Below, piece after piece: positions 1-10,789 of a stretch of 42,558 nucleotides of DNA (within the stretch, counting starts at the first letter, position 1; every line of letters starts with the position of its first letter). Origin of the DNA: Chloroflexota bacterium (GTDB taxonomy: Bacteria > Chloroflexota > Limnocylindria > P2-11E); the NCBI GenBank assembly GCA_028876375.1, contig JAGWSB010000010.1:1-42558 (forward strand), read 5' to 3'. The notes beneath the pieces are model-generated. The model searched no databases, was not told the DNA's origin, and saw nothing but the letters and a program-made list of their open reading frames with translations. The translations under genes and the position numbers were made by a program.

Positions 1-706
1 TGTTGTTGACGTGCGCGCCACCGACCGCGTACTCGTGACCACGGTGGTTCACGCGCAGGTGGACGTAGCCCTTGCCGGAGAGTGTGTGGTAGCTCAACAG
101 CTCGTCCGTGTTCACCGTCGCGCCCTTCTCGACGTACCGCTCGATCAGCGGCATCAGTGTCCGGCGCTTCACGTCTGGCACGACCTCCGCGTAGACCCGC
201 CCGCCGCGCTGGTGGATGCCCATCACGACGGTCTTGGTGTCGCGCCGCCAGCCGCGCTTGTGCCCCCGGTGACGCGGCCTGCCGCCGAAGAGCGTCTCGT
301 CCAGTTCGACCGTCCCGCTCATTGGTGGCGGTGCGCCCTCGTCGAGCATCGAACGGATCTCTCGGAACATGCGCCATGCGGTCTTGTAGGTCACGCCGGT
401 CGAACGCTGTAGCCACTTCGCGGACACGCCCGTCCGCGTCGTCGCCATGAGGAAGATCGCATAGAACCATGTCCGCAAGCTCGTCGTGGACTTTTCGTAG
501 ATTCGGCCCGACAGCGGGTGGACGTGGTGGCCGCAGTTGGAGCACGAGAATGACGGGCGCGTCCGGTCCTGATAGTGCTTGGTCTCTTTCAGGCACTTAA
601 CGCAGTGGAGCTTGCTGTCCGGGTAGAAGACAGCCCAGATCCAGCGCAGGCAGGCTGCGTCGTCAGGGAAGTCCCGGTCGAAGTCGCGCTTGGTGTACCG
701 CTCCAT
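1..706 (-). CDS. IS1595-family (ISXO2-like) transposase, 3' part outside window
   Basis: Translating the minus strand from the ATG at 706-704 gives 235 codons without a stop, running off the left edge. The N-terminus has a four-cysteine zinc ribbon (C35, C38, C55, C58), as in IS1595 transposases. An ISXO2-like DDE nuclease domain follows, with the first acidic motif ELDETLFGG (D136) and the second motif TDE (D201). The expected NH...EY...HVNN segment is at the edge; the last catalytic residue would lie outside. It should catalyse cut-and-paste or copy-type transposition of its own element. No frameshift is seen, so it may be intact. A TTGACA/TAGGGT promoter lies directly upstream. The plus-strand frames here have no family resemblance and are shadows. 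Confidence 0.9.
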   Translation of the reverse strand, partial: MERYTKRDFDRDFPDDAACLRWIWAVFYPDSKLHCVKCLKETKHYQDRTRPSFSCSNCGHHVHPLSGRIYEKSTTSLRTWFYAIFLMATTRTGVSAKWLQRSTGVTYKTAWRMFREIRSMLDEGAPPPMSGTVELDETLFGGRPRHRGHKRGWRRDTKTVVMGIHQRGGRVYAEVVPDVKRRTLMPLIERYVEKGATVNTDELLSYHTLSGKGYVHLRVNHRGHEYAVGGAHVNN

Positions 707-713
707 GAGCAGT

Positions 714-743
714 ACCCTACACCTAAGGGATACCTACTGTCAA
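714..743 (-). promoter_or_regulatory. Promoter of the IS1595 transposase
   Basis: On the minus strand, TTGACA (743-738) is followed 18 bp later by TAGGGT (719-714), which ends 7 nt before the ATG at 706. Transcription would begin at or next to the start codon. This is the only promoter in the window where I see a perfect TTGACA -35 hexamer. Confidence 0.55.
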
Positions 744-749
744 GGGATA
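725..749. repeat. Short direct repeat at the likely IS end
   Basis: AAGGGATA occurs at 725-732 and again at 742-749. A partly inverted TACCCT lies at 713-718. The copies flank the transposase promoter, where the terminal inverted repeat of an IS1595 element would be expected. The exact element boundary cannot be set because the other end is outside the window. Confidence 0.35.
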
Positions 750-764
750 ATCGCGAAAAGAAGC

Positions 765-1042
765 GTCCCGAGCGACCTGCCTCCGCTTCCGACCGCCGCT
801 TCGAAGACGGCGACCGGGTCGTGGAGCCGGTCCTTGATGCCATCTCGGACCGCCTTTGATGCTATCTCCGGTTGCGCTCCCGAGGCCCGGGCCCTTGATC
901 GGATCTCCGGCCCTGACCCCTTTGGCAGACCCCTCGGGACGGCGAGGAACATACGGTCAGCGAATATGCCGAGCAAGCAGGTTGTCCACGATCTCGTTCT
1001 GCGGTGACGTCCCCGTGTCCACCGATCCACACACTTATCCAC
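765..1042. repeat. Diverged repeat unit A (non-coding, DnaA-box-like end)
   Basis: Lies in the gene-free stretch 707-1300. It shares a collinear series of blocks with 1088-1262: GTCCCGAGCGAC (765-776), CTTGAT..ATCTC motifs (three copies), CCCCTCGGGACGG (930-942), TCCACGATC (985-993), GTCCACCGAT, and CACTTATCCAC (1032-1042). TTATCCAC matches eight of nine positions of the DnaA box TTATCCACA. No ORF here resembles a protein family. Confidence 0.6.
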
Positions 1043-1135
1043 GGCGATCGAACACGTCTGTGGAGACCGATGCGCCGGACAAAGTTGGTCCCGAGCGACG
1101 GCCGCCCGACGGATCTCGCACCTTGATGCGATCTC
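833..1135. repeat. Four copies of a 14-nt motif CTTGATSSNATCTC
   Basis: Copies are at 833-846, 855-868 (first base T), 894-907 and 1122-1135. The first three are closely spaced, about 22 and 40 bp apart. All lie in the same orientation inside the duplicated intergenic region. The function is unknown. Confidence 0.5.
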
Positions 1136-1262
1136 GGTAGCGTTCCCCCGGACGGTCCCCTCTCGGGACGGGCGCGAACACTACTCCGGCCCCTTGCCCC
1201 CGCCACCCGGTCATCCACGATCGACAGGGGCGTCCGTCCACAGATATCGGGCACTTATCCAC
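1088..1262. repeat. Diverged repeat unit B (non-coding, DnaA-box-like end)
   Basis: A shorter second copy of the unit at 765-1042 with the blocks in the same order: GTCCCGAGCGAC (1088-1099), CTTGATGCGATCTC (1122-1135), CCCCTCTCGGGACGGGCGCGAACA (from 1157), a TCCACGATC block (1214-1222), CGTCCACAGAT, and CACTTATCCAC (1252-1262). The pcrA promoter follows 26 bp later. Nothing further is seen in 1043-1087. Confidence 0.6.
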
Positions 1263-1288
1263 CAAAGCGGTCGAGACGGGGCCGAACC

Positions 1289-1294
1289 TACCAT
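1289..1294 (+). promoter_or_regulatory. Extended-free -10 element for pcrA (leaderless type)
   Basis: TACCAT ends six bases before the GTG at 1301, the normal -10 to +1 distance, so the transcript should start at the start codon. No ribosome binding site is visible. No convincing -35 hexamer is seen. Confidence 0.5.
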
Positions 1295-1300
1295 CGGCGA

Positions 1301-3607
1301 GTGACCGATCAGACCGCGGAGCGCCTCGATCCGGAGCGCGATCCCCTGCTGGCGCCGCTGAACGCCGAGCAGCGGGAGGCCGTGACCCACGGCGCCGGCC
1401 CCCTGCTCATCCTCGCCGGCGCCGGCTCGGGCAAGACCCGCGTCCTGACCCACCGCATCGCGTACCTCATCCGCGAGCTCGGCGTCCCGCCGCACGCCAT
1501 CCTCGCCGTCACCTTCACCAACAAGGCCGCGCGCGAGATGCGGCAGCGCCTCGAGCGGCTCCTGCCCGCCGCCGCGCTCGGCGAGCTCTCGGCCGGGACG
1601 TTCCACGCCTTCTGCGCTCGCCTGCTGCGCCGCTGGGCGCGCGCCGTGGGGATCGACCCGAGCTTCGTCATCTACGACGAGGCCGACCAGCGCGCGCTGC
1701 TGCGGCGGGCCATGGAGGACGTCGGGCTGGGGGAGCGCCTCGTGCCGCCCGGCGCCATCGCCGCCACGATCTCCAACGCCAAGAACGAGCTCCGCGGCCC
1801 CGCCGACCTCACGGCCACCGCGCGCGGCCAGCTCGAGCGCGCCGCCTCCGTCGTGTGGCCGCGGTACGAGGCGCTCCTGCGCGAGAACAACGCCGTCGAC
1901 TTCGACGACCTGCTCCTCTTCGCCGTCCGCCTCTTCGAGACGAGCGACGAGGCGCTCGAGCACTTCCAGGACCGCTTCGAGCACATCCTCGTCGACGAGT
2001 ACCAGGACACGAACCGGGCGCAGTACCAGCTGCTGCGCTACCTCACGGGCTGGAAGCAGAACCTCGCCGTCGTCGGCGACGACGACCAATCCGTCTTCTC
2101 GTGGCGCGGCGCCGACCTGCGGAACATCCTCGACTTCGAGCGCGACTTCCCCAAGACGAAGGTCGTCAAGCTCGAGCGGAACTACCGCAGCACGCAGCGC
2201 ATCCTCGACGCCGCCCACGCCATCGTGAGCAACAACGAAGCGCGGAAGGAGAAGAAGCTCTGGACGGACCGCTCCGGCGGCGAGGACGTCGTCGTGCTCG
2301 AGGCGTACGACGAGCACCAGGAGGCGGAGCTCATCGCGCGCGAGATCGAGCGTCTCCGCCGCGAGGGCGAGGCGAACGAGCCGCGCGACGTCGCGATCCT
2401 CTACCGCACGAACGCGCAGTCGCGCGCGATCGAGGACACCTTCCGCGAGTTCGGGCTCGCGTACCAGGTCGTCGGCGGCGTCTCCTTCTACGAGCGGCGC
2501 GAGGTCAAGGACGTCCTCGCGTTCCTGCGCATCCTGCGCAACCCGCAGGACACCGTCGCGCTCGCGCGGGTCGTCAACGTGCCGCCGCGCGGCGTCGGGC
2601 CGAAGACGCAGGCAGCGCTCCTCGCCGCGGCGCGCGCCGGCGAGGGCGTCATCGCCGCGCTCGCGGACGCCGACGCGTTGGCGGGCGTCGCGCAGCGGCA
2701 GCGATCGGCGCTCGCCGCGTTCGGCCGCGCGCTCTCCGAGTTGCGCGCCGCGGCCGAGGAGCGGGATCTCCCCGATCTCGTCGATCTGCTCCTGCAGAGG
2801 ACGGGCTACGCGACGTACCTCAAGGACGGCACCGAGGAGGGCGAGGAGCGCTTCGCGAACGTTCTCGAGCTGCGGACCATCGCCCAGGACTTCGTGCGCC
2901 TCCCGCGCGAGGAGCAGCTGCCGGCGTTCCTCGAGGACGTCGCGCTCGTGTCCGATCAGGACCAGTACCAGGAGGACCGGCCCGCCGCGACCCTCATCAC
3001 GCTGCACGCGGTGAAGGGCCTCGAGTTCCCCGTCGTCTTCCTCACCGGGATGGAGGAGGGCGTCTTCCCGCACGCGCGCTCGCTCGACGACGAGGCGCAG
3101 GTCGAGGAGGAGCGGCGCCTGTGCTACGTCGGCGTCACGCGCGCGATGGACCGCTGCTATCTGTCGTGGGCGCGGCAGCGGACGCTCTTCGGGCGCACGA
3201 CGTCGAACGCGCCGTCGCGCTTCCTCCGTGAGCTGCCGCGTGAGGGCGTCGAGAGGCGGGCCGGCACCGAGGCCGAGGAGCGCGACGTGTGGGCCGAGAT
3301 CGACTCCCAGGAGGCTCGCGCGCGCTACGCGGAGCGTCGTGCCGCGAGACGCCGCGAGGCGCTCACCGACCTTCCCACCGCCTGGAGCGGCGCGCGGAGC
3401 GTGAACGGCAACGGGCGGAAGGAGGCGCGGTCGGCACCGGGCAGCACGCGGTTCAAGGCGGGTCAGAAGGTGCGGCACGCTTCCTTCGGCGAGGGGATCG
3501 TCGTCTCGAGCTCGACACGCGCGGACGACGAGGAGGTCACCGTCGCGTTCCCCGGCAAGGGCGTGAAGAAGCTCATGGCCTCTTTCGCGGACCTGCGGCC
3601 GATCTGA
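1301..3607 (+). CDS. pcrA: ATP-dependent DNA helicase UvrD/PcrA
   Basis: A superfamily 1A 3'-5' DNA helicase for repair and for clearing stalled replication or recombination intermediates. The 768-aa length is typical. Motif I AGAGSGKT is at residues 39-46 and motif Ia VTFTNKAAREM follows. Walker B LVDEYQDTN is near 230, with VVGDDDQSVFSWRGAD just after it. HAVKGLEF is near 568 and the arginine motif GVTRAMDR near 609. The last ~50 residues form the Tudor-like domain typical of PcrA (KVRHASFGEGIV), which contacts RNA polymerase in characterised homologues. It is joined by a low-complexity NGNG-containing linker. The GTG start sits six bases after a -10-like TACCAT. UvrD and PcrA cannot be separated firmly; the Tudor tail favours PcrA. 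Confidence 0.96.
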   Translation: MTDQTAERLDPERDPLLAPLNAEQREAVTHGAGPLLILAGAGSGKTRVLTHRIAYLIRELGVPPHAILAVTFTNKAAREMRQRLERLLPAAALGELSAGTFHAFCARLLRRWARAVGIDPSFVIYDEADQRALLRRAMEDVGLGERLVPPGAIAATISNAKNELRGPADLTATARGQLERAASVVWPRYEALLRENNAVDFDDLLLFAVRLFETSDEALEHFQDRFEHILVDEYQDTNRAQYQLLRYLTGWKQNLAVVGDDDQSVFSWRGADLRNILDFERDFPKTKVVKLERNYRSTQRILDAAHAIVSNNEARKEKKLWTDRSGGEDVVVLEAYDEHQEAELIAREIERLRREGEANEPRDVAILYRTNAQSRAIEDTFREFGLAYQVVGGVSFYERREVKDVLAFLRILRNPQDTVALARVVNVPPRGVGPKTQAALLAAARAGEGVIAALADADALAGVAQRQRSALAAFGRALSELRAAAEERDLPDLVDLLLQRTGYATYLKDGTEEGEERFANVLELRTIAQDFVRLPREEQLPAFLEDVALVSDQDQYQEDRPAATLITLHAVKGLEFPVVFLTGMEEGVFPHARSLDDEAQVEEERRLCYVGVTRAMDRCYLSWARQRTLFGRTTSNAPSRFLRELPREGVERRAGTEAEERDVWAEIDSQEARARYAERRAARRREALTDLPTAWSGARSVNGNGRKEARSAPGSTRFKAGQKVRHASFGEGIVVSSSTRADDEEVTVAFPGKGVKKLMASFADLRPI

Positions 3608-3623
3608 TCGAGAAGGAGGGGGG

Positions 3624-4463
3624 ATGGAGAGCGCGGAGCAGCGCGCCAAAGCGGAGGCGTTCCGCGCCCTCCACGCCGGACCGCGGATCCTCGTCCTTCC
3701 CAACGCGTGGGATGCCGCGAGCGCGCGCGTCTTCGAGGAGGCCGGGTTCCCGGCCATCGCCACGACCAGCGGCGGCGTCGCCGCGGTGTTCGGCTACCCG
3801 GATGGCGAGCGCGTCCCGCTCGCGGACGTCCTGCGCATCGTCGAGCGGATCGCGGCGGTCGTGCGCGTGCCCGTGACGGCCGACATGGAGGCGTGCGGCG
3901 CGCCCTCGGCCGAACGCGTCGCGGAGACGGTGCGGCGCACCATCGCGGCGGGAGCCGTGGGCATCAACCTCGAGGACTCGACCCACGCCGGGGAGCGCGC
4001 GCTGACCGACGTCGGCCGACAGGTCGAGCTGCTCCAGGAGGCGCGGCGCGCAACCGGCGCGGCGGGCGTGCCGATCGTCATCAACGCGCGGACCGATGTG
4101 TACCTGCGCGGGAGCGGCGAGGCCGGCGAGCGCTTCGACGAGGCGGTGCGCCGCGCGAACGCGTATCGCCGCGCCGGTGCGGACTGCCTTTTTCTCATCG
4201 GCGTCCGCGACGGCCTCACCATCGAGCGCCTCGTGCGCGCGATCGATGGGCCGGTCAACGTGGTGGGTGGCCCGGGCGCGCTCCCAGTACCGGAGCTCGA
4301 GCGGCTCGGTGTGAGGCGCGTCAGCATCGCATCGGGCGCGTCGCGCGCATCGCTCGCGCTGGTCGAGCGGATCGCGACGGAGCTCCGCGCGACGGGGACA
4401 TATGGGGCGATGGAGCAGAAGACGATGACCCACGCGAAGGTGAATGCCCTGTTCGAGCGCTAG
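3624..4463 (+). CDS. Isocitrate lyase/PEP mutase superfamily protein
   Basis: A 279-aa TIM-barrel enzyme of the isocitrate lyase/phosphoenolpyruvate mutase superfamily, which acts on C-C or P-C bonds of alpha-oxycarboxylates using Mg2+. The N-terminal LPNAWDAASARVFEEAG and the metal-site strands TADMEA (D87, E89) and NLEDS (E117, D118) are typical. The isocitrate lyase KKCGH loop is absent, so it is not a glyoxylate-shunt isocitrate lyase. The usual D-x-E-x-GYG gating loop reads ADMEACGAP, which makes substrate prediction unsafe. A strong AAGGAGGGGGG precedes the ATG, and the gene follows pcrA by 16 bp, so it is probably co-transcribed. Its stop codon overlaps that of the convergent thioesterase gene. 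Confidence 0.88.
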   Translation: MESAEQRAKAEAFRALHAGPRILVLPNAWDAASARVFEEAGFPAIATTSGGVAAVFGYPDGERVPLADVLRIVERIAAVVRVPVTADMEACGAPSAERVAETVRRTIAAGAVGINLEDSTHAGERALTDVGRQVELLQEARRATGAAGVPIVINARTDVYLRGSGEAGERFDEAVRRANAYRRAGADCLFLIGVRDGLTIERLVRAIDGPVNVVGGPGALPVPELERLGVRRVSIASGASRASLALVERIATELRATGTYGAMEQKTMTHAKVNALFER

Positions 4464-4888
4464 GTGGGCTCCTCGACCAGGCTCCGGATCCGGTCGGCGA
4501 CCTCCCGCGGGAACGGCACCGAACGCCGTGCGGCGCGGTCGATGAGGACGCCGGTGACCTCCGCGGTCGCGACGACCTCGCCCGTCGCGCCGTTCGACAT
4601 CTCGTGCGCGTACGCCAGGCTCGAGCGGCCCATCCGCGTGAAGTGAGAGCGGATGGTCACGACGTCGCCGGCGAGGAGCTCCTTCTTGAACTGCATGTCG
4701 TAGCGAACGGCCGACAGCGCGAAGCCGGCGGTGCGGATCCATTCGGGGGTCATCCCGACGTCGGCGAAGAAGCTCCAGGTCGCCGCGTCGAAGTGCGCGA
4801 GGTACGCGACGACGTTCACGTGGCCCATGACGTCGAGGTCGCGCGGATAGAAGACGCCGCGATGCGAGACGACGGACTTCTCGGGCAT
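4460..4888 (-). CDS. Acyl-CoA thioesterase, hot-dog (4HBT) family
   Basis: A 142-aa single hot-dog protein. The N-terminal segment PRDLDVMGHVNVVAYL matches the 4HBT/FadM signature D-x-x-G-H-V-N; D19 is the expected catalytic acid or base. The family hydrolyses acyl-CoA or aryl-CoA thioesters; the substrate here is unknown. The start at 4888 is preceded eight bases upstream by TAGTCT, a leaderless-type promoter. The gene is divergent from ligA and convergent with the preceding lyase, sharing stop-codon bases 4460-4463. A much longer open frame continues upstream on this strand across ligA but is a G+C-driven shadow. Confidence 0.9.
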   Translation of the reverse strand: MPEKSVVSHRGVFYPRDLDVMGHVNVVAYLAHFDAATWSFFADVGMTPEWIRTAGFALSAVRYDMQFKKELLAGDVVTIRSHFTRMGRSSLAYAHEMSNGATGEVVATAEVTGVLIDRAARRSVPFPREVADRIRSLVEEPT

Positions 4889-4896
4889 CGCCCCGG

Positions 4897-4902
4897 AGAC
4901 TA
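4897..4902 (-). promoter_or_regulatory. -10 element for the thioesterase gene
   Basis: TAGTCT on the minus strand ends eight bases before the ATG at 4888. It is divergent from the ligA -10 at 4952-4957. Confidence 0.4.
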
Positions 4903-4951
4903 CCGCGCCGCCGCGGAGCCCGGATCCGCCGCAGCGCGCGGTCGGGATCAC

Positions 4952-8349
<3,398 letters not shown>

Positions 8350-8390
8350 CGGGACGTCCGGCCCTAGCCTTCCCTTCCGCGCCGTCCTGA

Positions 8391-8396
8391 TATGTT
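8391..8396 (+). promoter_or_regulatory. -10 element for the transketolase-family gene
   Basis: TATGTT ends six bases before the GTG at 8403. The same spacing is seen at pcrA, ligA, gatC and the methyltransferase fusion gene. Confidence 0.5.
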
Positions 8397-8402
8397 CCCG
8401 AC

Positions 8403-10760
8403 GTGGCGGTCACATCCGCGCCCGCACGCGCCGCTGACGCCGACATCGCACACCTCGAGGTCGTCAAGGACGTCGTCGACGAGCTCATCGACCTCTCGCT
8501 GAACTACCGTCAGAGCGGGCACCCCGGCGGCTCGCGGTCGAAGGTGCACATCCTCCTGTCGCTCCTTCTCACCGGAGCGATGCGCTGGGACCTGTGGCGC
8601 CCGTGGCGGCGCTTCGGCGACCGCCTCATCCTCGCCGCCGGGCACACCGTCCCCCTCGTATACGCGACGCTCGCCACGCTCGACGAGATCGTGCGCATCG
8701 AGCACGAGCGCCGCGGCGACGACCGCCTCGCGTTCCCCTTCGACGGCCGCTTCGCGCTGACGTGGGAGGACCTCCTCGGACTGCGCCACAACAAAGGACT
8801 GCCCGGGCACGCCGAGATGGCCGGGAAGACGCTCCTCCTCAAGTGGAACACCGGCCCCTCGGGCCATGGCCTCCCGCCGTCGGTGGGCGAGGCCGTCGCG
8901 CTCCGCGCCGCGGGGCTCGACGAGGTGAAGGTCTTCGCCATCGAGGGCGAGGGCGGGCTCACCCCCGGCGCGAGCCACGAGACGCGCAACTCGGCCTGGG
9001 GCCTCGGCTGCCACAACCTCGTGCTCCTCGTCGACTGGAACGACTTCGGGATCGACGAGAACCCGACCTCGAGCGTCGTGCACGGGACGCCGCGCGACTG
9101 GTTCGCCTCGTACGGCTGGCGCGTCCTGGGGACGGAGCACGGCAGCGAGTGGCCCGACGTGACCCGCGTCGTCCTCGAGGCGGCGCGCGGCGAGAACCCC
9201 GACAAGGTGCCGACGATGGCGTGGTTCCGCACGCGCAAGGGCCGCGGCTACCTCAAGTACGACTTCGGGTCGCACGGTACGCCGCACCCGCTGAACAGCC
9301 CGCCCTTCTGGCAGCTGCGCAAGGACTTCATGGCCAAGTACGGCGTCGAGTACGCGGGCGTGGACGCGCCCGCGCCCAAGGATCCGCGCGAGCTCCGCGA
9401 GCAGGCGCGCCGCAACCTCGAGATCGCGGCGTCGACGCTGCGGCGGCGGCCCGCGGCGGTCGCGGCCGTCTGCGACATGCTCCGCGCGCGCGCGGAGAGC
9501 GTGCCGGAGGAGATCCCGACGTTCCGCCTCGGCGGCGCGAGCGGCGCGATCCACCGCGACGAGCGCGTCACCGACTTCGAGCGGTACCCCGCGGAGATGT
9601 GGGCCAAGCCCGGAGAGTCGAAGCCGAACCGTGCCGCGCTCGCGGCGTGGGGCGCGTGGGTGAACTCGTTCGCGCGGAAGGAGTACGGGCGGCCGCTCGT
9701 CATCGCCATGTCGGCCGACCTGGCGGAGTCGACGAACATCGCCGGCTTCGCGAAGGGCTTCGGCGGCGTAGAGGGCTGGGGCTGGTACCAGCGCGACACG
9801 AACCCCACCGGAACGCTCCTGCCCCAGCAGATCACCGAGTTCACGAACGCCGGCATCGCCTGCGCCATCGCGTCGGTCAACCTCGCGGAGGATCCGTTCC
9901 GCGACTTCGACGGCTTCTGGGGCGCGTGCTCGACCTACGGCGCGTTCTCCTATCTCAAGTACGGCGAGATGCGGCTCTTCAGCCAGCTCGCGCAGGACTG
10001 CGAGCTGAAGGTGGGGAAGGTGATCTGGGTCGCCGGCCACTCGGGCCCGGAGACGGCGGACGATTCGCGGACGCACTTCGGCGTCTTCGAGACGGGTGTC
10101 ACGCAGCTCTTCCCCGACGGCGCCGTCATCGACGTCCACCCCTGGGAGTACAACGAGGTCCCCGTCGTGCTCGGCGCGGCGCTCCGCGAGAAGGCGCCCA
10201 TCGTCGCGCTCCACCTCACGCGTCCGGCCATCGCCATCCCCGACCGCGCCGCGCTCGGCATGCCGTCGCACTTCGCCGCCGCGAGGGGCGCGTACGTCCT
10301 GCGGCCGTACCGGCCGGGGCAGCCTCGGGGCGGCACGGTCTTCGTCCAGGGCACGTCGACCACGGCCAACCTGGTGAAGGTCCTCTCGGAGCTCGACGCG
10401 CGCGGCCTCAACGTGAAGGTCGTCGCCGCCGTCAGCCCGCAGCTGTTCGCGCTCCAGGATCGGGCGTACCGCGACTCCGTCGCGACGCTCGGCGACCGCC
10501 TCGACGCCATGGTCATCTCGAACCGCGCGCGGCGCGTGATGGGCGACTGGACAGCGAGTCCCCTCGTCGCGGAGTACTCGCTCACCTCGGATCAGGACGA
10601 CCGCTGGCGCACCGGCGGCACGGTCGACGAGGTGATCGCGGAGGCGCACCTCGCGCCGGAGCACCTCCTCGCGGGCATCGAGCGCTTCGTGCGCGACCGA
10701 GACGCGCGCCTCGCGCGCCTCGTCGACGCGGTCGCCGACGCGCGGAAGGACCGCGCCTAG
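8403..10760 (+). CDS. Transketolase-family thiamine diphosphate enzyme
   Basis: 785 aa, longer than the ~660 aa of classical transketolase. Residues 38-44 (SGHPGGS), AAGH at 78-81 and GPSGHG at 151-156 align with the ThDP and substrate histidine regions of transketolase. The ThDP/Mg motif reads GEG (182-184) and ends at N213, the correct 28-residue spacing, but the usual aspartate (GDG) is glutamate. A FGSHGTPH segment fits the active-site histidine before the pyrimidine-binding domain, which contains MSADLAEST. A role in pentose phosphate interconversion is the default reading. The extra length and the GEG motif leave open a different ketol-transfer or 2-oxoacid chemistry. The gene is expressed from its own leaderless-type promoter, upstream of the ABC permease. 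Confidence 0.88.
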   Translation: MAVTSAPARAADADIAHLEVVKDVVDELIDLSLNYRQSGHPGGSRSKVHILLSLLLTGAMRWDLWRPWRRFGDRLILAAGHTVPLVYATLATLDEIVRIEHERRGDDRLAFPFDGRFALTWEDLLGLRHNKGLPGHAEMAGKTLLLKWNTGPSGHGLPPSVGEAVALRAAGLDEVKVFAIEGEGGLTPGASHETRNSAWGLGCHNLVLLVDWNDFGIDENPTSSVVHGTPRDWFASYGWRVLGTEHGSEWPDVTRVVLEAARGENPDKVPTMAWFRTRKGRGYLKYDFGSHGTPHPLNSPPFWQLRKDFMAKYGVEYAGVDAPAPKDPRELREQARRNLEIAASTLRRRPAAVAAVCDMLRARAESVPEEIPTFRLGGASGAIHRDERVTDFERYPAEMWAKPGESKPNRAALAAWGAWVNSFARKEYGRPLVIAMSADLAESTNIAGFAKGFGGVEGWGWYQRDTNPTGTLLPQQITEFTNAGIACAIASVNLAEDPFRDFDGFWGACSTYGAFSYLKYGEMRLFSQLAQDCELKVGKVIWVAGHSGPETADDSRTHFGVFETGVTQLFPDGAVIDVHPWEYNEVPVVLGAALREKAPIVALHLTRPAIAIPDRAALGMPSHFAAARGAYVLRPYRPGQPRGGTVFVQGTSTTANLVKVLSELDARGLNVKVVAAVSPQLFALQDRAYRDSVATLGDRLDAMVISNRARRVMGDWTASPLVAEYSLTSDQDDRWRTGGTVDEVIAEAHLAPEHLLAGIERFVRDRDARLARLVDAVADARKDRA

Positions 10761-10774
10761 AGGGCACCGCGACC

Positions 10775-10780
10775 TAGACT
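10775..10780 (+). promoter_or_regulatory. -10 element for the permease operon
   Basis: TAGACT lies nine bases before the ATG at 10790, in the 29-bp gap after the transketolase-family gene. An out-of-frame GTG at 10786 would give no long protein. Confidence 0.35.
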
Positions 10781-10789
10781 GCCCCGTGC

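Noticed and set aside
11-859. Plus-strand frames over the transposase
   Set aside because: None resembles a protein; the minus strand encodes a clear IS1595 transposase.
765-1262. Chromosomal replication origin
   Set aside because: Near-DnaA boxes are present, but there is no A+T-rich region and no dnaA, dnaN or rpmH nearby; kept only as a repeat with DnaA-like motifs.
862-1265. Minus-strand frames in the 707-1300 intergenic stretch
   Set aside because: Arg/Gly-rich, no family resemblance, and they cross the repeated blocks; more likely open by composition.
1211-3763. 850-aa open frame antisense to the pcrA gene
   Set aside because: Composition is biased to Arg, Leu, Ala and Asp as expected for a shadow frame in G+C-rich DNA; the plus-strand PcrA has every helicase motif.
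3624-4463. Isocitrate lyase partner of malate synthase
   Set aside because: Same superfamily but too short and lacking the KKCGH catalytic loop.
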